A stretch of 5,792 nt of DNA from Alistipes sp. GTDB taxonomy: Bacteria > Bacteroidota > Bacteroidia > Bacteroidales > Rikenellaceae. How positions within the stretch are numbered: position 1 is the first letter of the stretch; every line of letters starts with the position of its first letter. Below, one piece after another: positions 1 through 5,792 of the stretch. The position numbers and the translations under genes are program-made. The notes below the pieces were generated by a model. That model had not been told where the DNA came from, searched no databases, and saw nothing but the letters and a program-made list of their open reading frames with translations. Where the stretch lies: assembly GCA_028691095.1 (NCBI GenBank), contig JAQUZZ010000107.1, positions 1-5,792 of the forward strand, in the 5' to 3' direction.

Positions 1-1
1 G

Positions 2-1486
2 GATGTCTCGACCTTGGATTTCACCAAAGTGGATTATGTCATCAATCGCGGATATAGCGATGCCCTGGATGCGATGCCGATGATTAAGGAGCGGATTACC
101 CGACGAGTGGATCCCGACACTTTGACGGCTCGACGTTTAGCCTATCGTGCGACGCTATCTCCGCTGATTTTCGACCACTATAAAATTACCGGGTTAACCC
201 CCGACCAGACCCGTTATGTGGAGAAGTTGATGCAACTGGATCAGGTGGAGAATGCAACGCCCGGCAAGAAGACGCCCACCTTCGGCATGGAGCAGTTCCG
301 GTCGGGTTATTTCAAGATTGTGGCAGACGGAGACATCGAGGGGGGCTACCCAGATGTGTGGTACGACGACACAACCCATTTCTTCGATTTGCAGATGGAG
401 ATGAAGACCAAACCCAGTTTGCGTCTTTCGTTCGGAGGCAACATCTCCTCCACCTCGATGAATCAGGCCTATGTGGGGTTGGAGTATCATCGGATCGGAG
501 AGAATGCCCAGACCTACAATTTCGATGGAGCCTTTTCGCCCCTCTATTCGTCGCTATCGTTGCGGGGGCGTACCGACTTCTTCGTGAAGCGGTTGTTCTC
601 GTTGGATTACGGCTATAATTTCAACTACTACAACTACTTCAAGAGCAATTTTGGCGGTTTGACCCGCCGAATCGACCTTACGTACTCCAAATACCTGGAT
701 AACTACCTGACCACGGCCGTCACGCTACCCATTGACCGCCACTCGGTGTTGTCGTTTCGGGTCAACGGGGGATACGATCGGTATAACTATTTTCAGTATA
801 CGGATTATACCGATGCCGACATCATGGATCGCACCCGCTTCTCGTTTGTGGGGCTGAAGTTGGAGATGGATCGTAATGCGTTGAATTATGTGCTCTACCC
901 GACGCGCGGATTGCGTCAATCCATATCGGCGATTTGGGTGGCCGGCAATGAGGTGTTTGTTCCGGGATCCTCAGCGCAGTTTTTGGACATTGAGCGCGGA
1001 GGGGGGGCTCGACATTGGTTTGGAATCCAATTTATACGCGAAAATTATTTTACGATTAGCAAATGGTTTTCGCTGGGTTATTTGATCGAGGGGACGCTCT
1101 CCAACCATCCCTCCTTCGATAACGAGTACGCCACCAACATTACCTCCCCGGCCTTTACGCCTACTCCTCATAGTAAATTCGTCTATATCAAGGAGTTTAG
1201 GAGTAGTTCGTATTTAGGCGTCGGAGTGATGCCCACCTTCGAGTTTTCCCCGAAATTCTATCTCAAAAATAGCATTTACCTCTTTGTTCCGGAAGATTAT
1301 GCGGAGGTCAAGGAGTCGATTCGACAGCGCATTCGCTATCTGTTCTCCACCTCGTTGGTCTATCAGTCGTTTGTGGGCCCAGTGAGTTTGACACTCTCAA
1401 AATACGATGCCTCCAACCGCAACAACTGGTTCCTGACCTTCAATATCGGATTTACGATTTTCAATCGTAATGGGCTGTTTTATTGA
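2..1486 (+). CDS. Patatin-like phospholipase with POTRA-like segment and C-terminal BamA-type outer-membrane barrel (5' partial)
   Basis: The reading frame is open from base 2 to a TGA at 1484-1486, giving 494 codons. The start lies left of the window; the TTG at 14 is internal and not a credible start. The first residues (DF-K-VDYVINRGYSDAL) match the closing segment of the patatin domain, whose Ser-Asp catalytic dyad must lie outside the window. A helical linker follows, then a POTRA-like module (about nt 176-410; KITGLTPDQ, then SGYFKIVADGD, then FDLQMEM). From about nt 420 to the end the sequence alternates polar and aromatic residues as in a 16-strand Omp85/BamA-type barrel, starting LRLSFGGNISS and ending in the aromatic pair FY. 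The family is typified by P. aeruginosa PlpD (type Vd secretion), where the barrel is linked to a lipase. In Bacteroidota such patatin-barrel proteins are common and their substrates are mostly unknown. Barrel and family are clear to me; lipase activity is inferred, because the active site is not visible. Confidence 0.85.
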   Translation, partial: DVSTLDFTKVDYVINRGYSDALDAMPMIKERITRRVDPDTLTARRLAYRATLSPLIFDHYKITGLTPDQTRYVEKLMQLDQVENATPGKKTPTFGMEQFRSGYFKIVADGDIEGGYPDVWYDDTTHFFDLQMEMKTKPSLRLSFGGNISSTSMNQAYVGLEYHRIGENAQTYNFDGAFSPLYSSLSLRGRTDFFVKRLFSLDYGYNFNYYNYFKSNFGGLTRRIDLTYSKYLDNYLTTAVTLPIDRHSVLSFRVNGGYDRYNYFQYTDYTDADIMDRTRFSFVGLKLEMDRNALNYVLYPTRGLRQSISAIWVAGNEVFVPGSSAQFLDIERGGGARHWFGIQFIRENYFTISKWFSLGYLIEGTLSNHPSFDNEYATNITSPAFTPTPHSKFVYIKEFRSSSYLGVGVMPTFEFSPKFYLKNSIYLFVPEDYAEVKESIRQRIRYLFSTSLVYQSFVGPVSLTLSKYDASNRNNWFLTFNIGFTIFNRNGLFY

Positions 1487-1616
1487 TCGATGGAGTGAAA
1501 GTGTACCGACGGAAAGAACGGGATCCCCTGTTCGCGTAAAGGTGCAGGCGTAGGGGGCTTGTGTGGGCACGTTGGGTGCGTAAACCCCATATAAATCGTG
1601 TGTCCACGGTTTTGAG

Positions 1617-1648
1617 TTTCGTTTTTTCGGAAAAAAAAGCTATTTTTG
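1617..1648 (+). promoter_or_regulatory. Bacteroidota-type sigma-70 promoter of efp
   Basis: The -7 box TATTTTTG at 1641-1648 fits the Bacteroidota consensus TAnnTTTG exactly. TTTC at 1617-1620 lies 20 bp upstream and differs by one base from the -33 consensus TTTG. A better TTTG at 1611-1614 is 26 bp away, which is too far. The spacer holds a T6 and an A8 tract. Transcription would start near 1652-1656, leaving a leader of only about 15-20 nt before the ATG at 1671. That leader is A/T-rich with no Shine-Dalgarno motif, as is usual in this phylum. This indicates that efp has its own promoter and does not depend on the patatin gene. Confidence 0.7.
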
Positions 1649-1670
1649 CAACCTAAACAATTCTAATACA

Positions 1671-2237
1671 ATGGCAACAACTGCAGATATCAAAAATGGG
1701 ATGTGCATTGAGCTGAACGGGAAGACCTTTTCCGTCGTAGAGTTTCTGCACGTTAAACCGGGCAAGGGCCCTGCTTTCGTACGTACCAAATTGAAAAACT
1801 TAGAGAACGGTCGTGTCGTGGATAAGACCTTCTCATCGGGTGAGAGAATCGAGCCTGTACGGGTAGAGCGTCGCCCCTATCAATATCTCTATGAGGATGA
1901 TTTGGGTTGTAACTTTATGCACACCGAGACCTTTGAGCAGATTCATATTGATCGAAATCTGATTGAGAACGCCGACTTGATGCGTGAGGGTCAGGTGGTG
2001 GAGGTGATGTTCCACACCGAGAAAGAGACGGTACTCTCCGCGGAGCTTCCTCCGGTTTTGGAGATGGAGGTGACCTACACCGAGCCGGGCGTCAAAGGCG
2101 ATACGGCCTCGACCAACTCCTTGAAACCGGCTACGGTGGATACGGGAGCTACGATTCGAGTTCCGTTGTTCATTCAGACGGGCGAGAAGATCAAAGTCGA
2201 CAGTCGTACGCGCGAATATTGCGAGCGCATCAAATAG
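1671..2237 (+). CDS. efp: Translation elongation factor P
   Basis: EF-P binds the ribosome between the P and E sites and stimulates peptide-bond formation when the ribosome stalls on consecutive prolines. The product is 188 residues, the usual length, and shows the three-domain EF-P layout: an N-terminal KOW-like domain (about 1-64), then two OB-fold domains (about 66-127 and 130-188). The family signature is fully present at residues 152-171 (K-P-A, then G, then I-R-V-P, I, and G). The functional loop is PGKGP at 30-34 with Lys32 at the tip, the residue that reaches the P-site tRNA and that is beta-lysylated or otherwise modified in some bacteria. No modification gene (epmA/epmB, earP, ymfI) is visible here. 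The ATG at 1671 is chosen because the reading frame starts [11 protein letters not shown] as in homologues and sits just after a good promoter. The gene appears monocistronic: its own promoter lies upstream and a strong terminator 74 bp downstream. Confidence 0.97.
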   Translation: MATTADIKNGMCIELNGKTFSVVEFLHVKPGKGPAFVRTKLKNLENGRVVDKTFSSGERIEPVRVERRPYQYLYEDDLGCNFMHTETFEQIHIDRNLIENADLMREGQVVEVMFHTEKETVLSAELPPVLEMEVTYTEPGVKGDTASTNSLKPATVDTGATIRVPLFIQTGEKIKVDSRTREYCERIK

Positions 2238-2310
2238 GGCGCAAAAGAGGGTGCTTTCGGGGATCTCCATCGTGAGAACCTTCTTGGGCGTGACCCCAAT
2301 CCCTAACCAT

Positions 2311-2347
2311 AAAACCCCCATCAGAATAGATTCTGGTGGGGGTTTTT
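2311..2347. terminator. Bidirectional intrinsic terminator between efp and the epimerase gene
   Basis: The arms at 2311-2326 and 2331-2346 form a 16 bp stem around a 4-base loop (TAGA). All positions pair except one T-G, which is a G-U wobble in RNA. The outer part is AAAACCCCCA against TGGGGGTTTT, so the plus-strand transcript ends in a T5 run (2343-2347) and the minus-strand transcript in a T4 run. It lies between the stop of efp (2237) and the stop of the convergent epimerase gene (2393), exactly where a shared terminator is expected. Confidence 0.93.
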
Positions 2348-2392
2348 GTGTGCGTTTCCCTAATGGGAATACCCGCGGTTTGGAGGGAGGGG

Positions 2393-3526
2393 CTATCCTT
2401 TGATCGGAATCACACCGAGTCCGGGGCGATCCGGAAGGGTCACTTTTCCCTTCACGATCTGCATTCCCTCAAAGGGGTCATCCTCAATCAGAAGGTTGCC
2501 ATCCAGATCGGCCCAATGCATCAGGGGGGCGAGTTGGGCGGCAGCGGTGACAGCACAGGAGGTCTCGGTCATACATCCGATCATCAACTTCATATCCAAG
2601 GCTTTGGCCAGGGTGACCATTTGGTAGGCCTCACGCATTCCGGTGCTTTTCATCAATTTGATGTTGATTCCGTCGTAGACGCCTTCGGCTCGTTTGATGT
2701 CGGGCAGGCGTTGCAGAAATTCATCGGCAATGATCGGGAGCGGACTGCGTTCCCGTAGCCAAGCGGTTTCGTCGATCATCTCTTTGGGCAGAGGTTGTTC
2801 GACAAAGAGGGTGTTGCGTTCGTTGAGCCAATGGATCATTTCGAGAGCCTGCTCTTTGTCTTTCCAGCCTTGGTTGGCATCCACACACAAGGGTTTGTCG
2901 GTCATCGAGCGAATGATCTCAATCGTCTCTTTGTCGCCTGCCACGCCGACCTTTACTTTGATAATGTTGTAGGGGGTGGTCTCCTCGACCTTTTGGCGCA
3001 CGACTTCCGGAGTGTCGATGCCGATCGTAAAGGAGGTGTCGGGTGTTTTTTCGGGAGAGAGACCCCAGATTTTGTACCAAGGAGCTCCCAAGAGTTTGCC
3101 CACTACATCGTGGAGCGCCAGATCCACCGAGGCTTTGGCCGCACGATTGTTCGGTGCGACCGAGTCGACATACTCCAGAATTTCATCCATCCGAAACGGA
3201 TCGGTGAATTGGCTGAGATCGAGCGATCCGAGAAATTTGCACACCGACTCCTGATTCTCGCCCAAATAAGGGGGCATCGAGGCCTCACCGTACCCGATAA
3301 TGCCGTCATACTCCAGCTGTACTTGTACGTCGGGGGTATGCGTCCGGGTGTTGACCGCTACGGTGAAGGGGTGTTTGAGCTTCAGGTCGCAGGGTTGGAA
3401 ACTTAGTTTGAGTCTTCCGCTCTGCGATCGTGTGACACTGGGGGCGCATCCGCCCAGCCAAGGGGAGATGACGGTAGCAGCCACCACTCCGGTGGTTGCG
3501 GTCTTCAAAAATTCGCGTCGGTTCAT
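2393..3526 (-). CDS. Exported lipoprotein L-Ala-D/L-Glu-type dipeptide epimerase (enolase superfamily)
   Basis: This enzyme is expected to interconvert L-Ala-D-Glu and L-Ala-L-Glu, a step in murein-peptide breakdown (compare YkfB of B. subtilis and YcjG of E. coli). The product has 377 residues. The enolase-superfamily capping domain is followed by the barrel with all key residues: catalytic KVK (Lys190, Lys192), metal ligands Asp216 (VDANQGW), Glu243 (VEQPL) and Asp268 (IADE), and the second-face catalytic Lys290 (NIKLMK). The Asp340-Leu-Asp342 motif is the DxD element that binds the dipeptide amino group in this family. The N-terminus reads MNRREFLK, then a hydrophobic stretch, then LGGC with Cys27: a Tat-like twin-arginine signal plus a lipobox. 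ATG at 3526 is chosen because it starts exactly at this signal; the frame extends to a GTG at 3577, but that would bury the RR motif. Exact substrate could be another X-Glu dipeptide. It is the last gene of the minus-strand set, 205 bp after the NlpC/P60 gene. Confidence 0.9.
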   Translation of the reverse strand: MNRREFLKTATTGVVAATVISPWLGGCAPSVTRSQSGRLKLSFQPCDLKLKHPFTVAVNTRTHTPDVQVQLEYDGIIGYGEASMPPYLGENQESVCKFLGSLDLSQFTDPFRMDEILEYVDSVAPNNRAAKASVDLALHDVVGKLLGAPWYKIWGLSPEKTPDTSFTIGIDTPEVVRQKVEETTPYNIIKVKVGVAGDKETIEIIRSMTDKPLCVDANQGWKDKEQALEMIHWLNERNTLFVEQPLPKEMIDETAWLRERSPLPIIADEFLQRLPDIKRAEGVYDGINIKLMKSTGMREAYQMVTLAKALDMKLMIGCMTETSCAVTAAAQLAPLMHWADLDGNLLIEDDPFEGMQIVKGKVTLPDRPGLGVIPIKG

Positions 3527-3731
3527 TCTATGTCTTATTTTGAGGTAAGCACTGTGTGGGGTGATCCACGCCAGCACGAGATTCGATGGATTCCTCCCGT
3601 TACGTGCGTTTTACGGATGTGAACGGCTGTGCTGTGCTTGCTTTCACGCTGCTCAGTAATCCCAAAGAATTATTGCGGTCGTCCGTTATGGTATGTATCT
3701 AATAGATGGATGTTTTAATTGCCCATAAATA
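3527..3731. other. 205 bp intergenic gap between the NlpC/P60 and epimerase genes
   Basis: I see no gene, convincing promoter or terminator here. On the minus strand the only TTTG (3664-3667) has no TAnnTTTG box 17-23 bp downstream. A short inverted repeat ATCTA-A-TAGAT (3697-3707) is too small to be a terminator. The bases just before the epimerase ATG are A-rich, as is common for Bacteroidota start sites. The gap leaves open whether the epimerase is read from the upstream genes or from an unrecognised promoter. Confidence 0.5.
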
Positions 3732-4910
3732 TTAAAAGTACCAGGGGTGTTGAGCTACACAGACAATCCCCGGGGTGTTGAGTCGGGTTTTGATCCGGCT
3801 GATCGAGAGGCAGTGGAGGTCGAGGTAGTCGGGAGCCGCAGGGTCGAGGCTGTTGATCTTCACCCGTCCCGAGGAGTGGATGAATGCTCCCTCTCCGAGG
3901 TACATTCCTACATGGGTGACCCGTTGGCGTTGCGGATTGCCAAAGAAGAGCAAGTCGCCCTTTTCGCATTGTCGCCACGCCTCAGGTGCTATTTTTTCTC
4001 CCGTGATGGCTTGCTGTGAGGCATCGCGCGAGAGAATCACACCGCTACTGAAATAGGAGACCTTGACCATGCCGGAGCAGTCGACTCCCTTGACCGAGGT
4101 TCCGCCCCATAGGTAGGGAACTCCCATCATGCTGCGTGCGGTGCTCTCCAGATGATCGGGATCGAGCGGATGAGCAGCCCAAGTCTGCAACTCCTCAAAT
4201 TCGGCGCGTTGTATATATCCTTTCCGTCCATCGGGGAGTTGTACCCCCACAAAATGTTTGGAGGATTTCAGGGTGGCATCGCGTTCCAGAATGGCTCCTT
4301 GAGCCAAGTCGCTGATTCGCGCACTCTGGGCGGAGGGTTCGGCATAGACAAAGCCAAGATAGCCGGTGAAGATGTAGCGTTCGCTGTGACGCCAAGCCTC
4401 CATCTGTGCGGCGTTCTTGAGGGCGATGGCGTCGTCGTCGATCCAGCAGAGGTATCGGTCGGGGGTCTGGACGTAATACCATCCGTCGCTCTCCTCCAGT
4501 ACCCGTAGCGGGGTTCCCATCAGGGCTTGCGTTCCGATCTCTCCGGCGTGTGCGGGAGTGGTGCGGAGATTCACCGACGAGAGCGTCACCAGGGCAAACT
4601 GCGCTGCACCCAGCGAGGCCGCAGGGAGAGGGGTGGTGTAGTTGAGGGCGGTGATCCCTTGTTGGGAGAGACGTGTGAGGAGGGCTTGCAGCGCCTCCGG
4701 GTTGTCGTATTTACCGGTGAGCAGCGCCGTGGTGTCGTTGAGTGGTCGTGCAATGATCGAGAAGTAGGCAACACGTCCGTCGGGGGCATACGCTTGCTTC
4801 ACCTCTTGAAGGGTGTTCAGCATGAGGGAGGGTTGTGCCGGCAACAGGAGCGGAGCAATCATGAGCATCAAGGCTCCCAGTTTACACAGGGTTTTCATTC
4901 GATTTTTCAT
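3732..4910 (-). CDS. SH3b-SH3b-NlpC/P60 gamma-D-glutamyl-L-diamino acid endopeptidase (YkfC type), secreted
   Basis: The enzyme is expected to cut the bond between gamma-D-Glu and the diamino acid in murein stem peptides with a free N-terminal L-Ala. The product has 392 residues. Residues 1-25 are a Sec signal peptide (Lys/Arg start, hydrophobic core, probable cleavage after LPA before QP). Two bacterial SH3 domains follow: about 108-165 (VNLR, then GWYYVQTPDRYLCWID) and about 178-240. The NlpC/P60 domain spans about 250-390, with YLWGG before the catalytic Cys278 (VDCSG), His333 (VTHVGMYLG) and third residue His345 (IHSSG). The Cys-His and His-His spacings (55 and 12) resemble those I recall for the structurally known B. 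cereus YkfC (53 and 12). SRDASQQ at 294-300 is another family hallmark. In YkfC the first SH3b domain blocks part of the cleft and restricts the enzyme to free-N-terminus peptides. The gene starts 33 bp after the transglutaminase-like stop, so co-transcription is likely. The ATG at 4910 is preferred; a second at 4898 would also leave a signal peptide. Confidence 0.92.
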   Translation of the reverse strand: MKNRMKTLCKLGALMLMIAPLLLPAQPSLMLNTLQEVKQAYAPDGRVAYFSIIARPLNDTTALLTGKYDNPEALQALLTRLSQQGITALNYTTPLPAASLGAAQFALVTLSSVNLRTTPAHAGEIGTQALMGTPLRVLEESDGWYYVQTPDRYLCWIDDDAIALKNAAQMEAWRHSERYIFTGYLGFVYAEPSAQSARISDLAQGAILERDATLKSSKHFVGVQLPDGRKGYIQRAEFEELQTWAAHPLDPDHLESTARSMMGVPYLWGGTSVKGVDCSGMVKVSYFSSGVILSRDASQQAITGEKIAPEAWRQCEKGDLLFFGNPQRQRVTHVGMYLGEGAFIHSSGRVKINSLDPAAPDYLDLHCLSISRIKTRLNTPGIVCVAQHPWYF

Positions 4911-4943
4911 GGGTTCTTATCAGGTTCTAAGCGTATGGTGACG

Positions 4944-5792
4944 TTATTCGGTTTCGTAGGAGACTTGCAGGTCGTAACTCCATTGATCGAAATAGAGGTT
5001 GCCTTGGGTGCTTTCGACCTCTCCGCGTTGGAAGTCGATCGGTTCGCTCCGCAGGTATTGTTTGATCGGGACAAAGGGTTGCCCATAGTCGCGGTTGACG
5101 ATCCAGCGATAATTGTCGATGCCGGAGCGGAAGAAGTGACGGACACAGGGATCCTCGATGTGCATCAGATTTCCGAAGGAGACGTCGACCGGAACCCATC
5201 CGATGCCCTCATAGTAGACCGACGCCCAGTCGTGGAGTCCCGTTTCGCCATCGAGGGGATAGAGAATCCAGCCGCTCTCCCAGCGTGCCGGAATTCCTAA
5301 ACTGCGCAACATGGAGATCAGCAGCAGGCTCACCTGACCGCAGTCGCCCCGTTGATGTGCCATGACATAGGTGGGGATTGAGGGAATCACGCTGTATTCG
5401 ATGGCACTGGCCCAAGGCATCCGGTCGATCCAGTCGTAGATGCGGGTCATGATCTCCACGGGGTTGGTGCACCCTTCGGCCAGCGCTTGGGCTTGATGGA
5501 CGATCTGTGGCGAGAAGAGAATGTGAGGGGGGCGTTCGGCCGTATAGGTGCGATACGCTTCGCAGAGGGTGTCGTAGGGCTGGCAGTGCGCCATGAGGTA
5601 CTCCTTGGAGAAGTATTGGGCGGTGCACCGTTGCCGCAGGGTTTCGGTGAAGATTGTCGGTTGATCCTTGCGCGCTACTTGCTCCAGATAGACCGAGCGA
5701 TGCGCACTCCCTTGGGGAGAGAGGGTGTGCTGGGTGGGGAAGGTGGACAGCAGCGCAACGGTGTCCACACGGGGGTTCCCCTCTTGGGTAGA
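4944..5792 (-). CDS. Transglutaminase-like cysteine enzyme (5' partial)
   Basis: The frame is open from the right edge to a TAA at 4944-4946, with 282 codons in the window; the true start lies beyond 5792. The GTG at 5766-5768 is not a credible start because eight more in-frame codons precede it without a stop. The transglutaminase/protease core has its Cys-His-Asp triad: Cys in RGDCGQVS (codon at 5340-5342), His in GLHDWASVY (5232-5234) and Asp in WVPVDVSFG (5184-5186), with the usual LLISMLRSLGIPAR helix after the Cys. About 85 residues before the core and 75 after it are not assigned. In bacteria this fold is more often a hydrolase or peptidase than a cross-linking enzyme, so the reaction is unknown. 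Export cannot be judged because the N-terminus is missing; the neighbouring exported peptidase makes it plausible. It lies immediately upstream of the NlpC/P60 gene, on the same strand. Confidence 0.85.
   Translation of the reverse strand, partial: STQEGNPRVDTVALLSTFPTQHTLSPQGSAHRSVYLEQVARKDQPTIFTETLRQRCTAQYFSKEYLMAHCQPYDTLCEAYRTYTAERPPHILFSPQIVHQAQALAEGCTNPVEIMTRIYDWIDRMPWASAIEYSVIPSIPTYVMAHQRGDCGQVSLLLISMLRSLGIPARWESGWILYPLDGETGLHDWASVYYEGIGWVPVDVSFGNLMHIEDPCVRHFFRSGIDNYRWIVNRDYGQPFVPIKQYLRSEPIDFQRGEVESTQGNLYFDQWSYDLQVSYETE

Noticed and set aside
1571..1590. Possible GGGT/ACCC hairpin downstream of the patatin gene
   Set aside because: Only four base pairs form and no T run follows, so it does not qualify as an intrinsic terminator.
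1622..1638. T6-CGG-A8 hairpin as a terminator for the patatin gene
   Set aside because: The stem is only A-T pairs and lies in the spacer of the efp promoter; it is more likely promoter composition than a terminator.
1833..2321. 162-codon open frame on the minus strand
   Set aside because: It is antisense to efp and starts inside it, with no promoter or motif; it is a shadow of the efp codon pattern.
2795..3406. 203-codon open frame on the plus strand
   Set aside because: It is antisense to the epimerase gene, whose catalytic residues are all intact, and the product resembles no protein family.
3527..3577. N-terminal extension of the epimerase to a GTG at 3577
   Set aside because: It would place 17 residues before the RR signal; the ATG at 3526 starts directly at MNRREFLK and has an A-rich leader.
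4527..5300. 257-codon open frame on the plus strand
   Set aside because: It runs antisense to both the NlpC/P60 and transglutaminase-like genes and across their gap. Its product has no recognisable motif, while the opposite strand encodes two complete catalytic cores.

Overview
The window looks like a chromosomal stretch from a member of the Bacteroidota, probably Bacteroidales. Three things suggest this: a Bacteroidota-type promoter (TTTC, 20 bp, TATTTTTG) before efp, start codons preceded by A-rich sequence instead of a Shine-Dalgarno motif, and gene families typical of that phylum (a patatin fused to a BamA-like barrel, and a lipoprotein dipeptide epimerase beside an SH3b-NlpC/P60 peptidase). 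An Alistipes/Rikenellaceae-like genus is possible, but I cannot prove it from the sequence. There is no mobile element, CRISPR array, rRNA or tRNA that I can support.

Layout. The left part (1-2237) is on the plus strand. It holds the 3' two thirds or so of a patatin-like phospholipase with a POTRA-like segment and an outer-membrane beta-barrel (cut by the left edge), a 184 bp intergenic region with the efp promoter, and a complete elongation factor P gene (efp). A strong, nearly perfect hairpin at 2311-2347 separates the two halves and can terminate transcription from both sides. The right part (2393-5792) is on the minus strand. In transcription order it holds a transglutaminase-like cysteine enzyme (5' end cut by the right edge), an SH3b-SH3b-NlpC/P60 endopeptidase of the YkfC type, and an L-Ala-D/L-Glu-type dipeptide epimerase.

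How the genes work together. The minus-strand genes form a coherent muropeptide-degradation module. The NlpC/P60 enzyme is expected to cut the gamma-D-Glu-diamino-acid bond of stem peptides with a free N-terminal L-Ala, releasing L-Ala-D-Glu. The epimerase would then turn this into L-Ala-L-Glu, which ordinary peptidases can use. The peptidase carries a Sec signal peptide, and the epimerase carries a Tat-like RR motif followed by a lipobox. The pathway therefore appears to run outside the cytoplasm, unlike the cytoplasmic E. coli and B. subtilis versions. The role of the transglutaminase-like protein is not known; its position 33 bp upstream of the peptidase suggests a shared function. The patatin and efp genes are not obviously related to this module.

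The module is a recognisable pathway with an interesting location, and I did not find evidence of a wholly new system.
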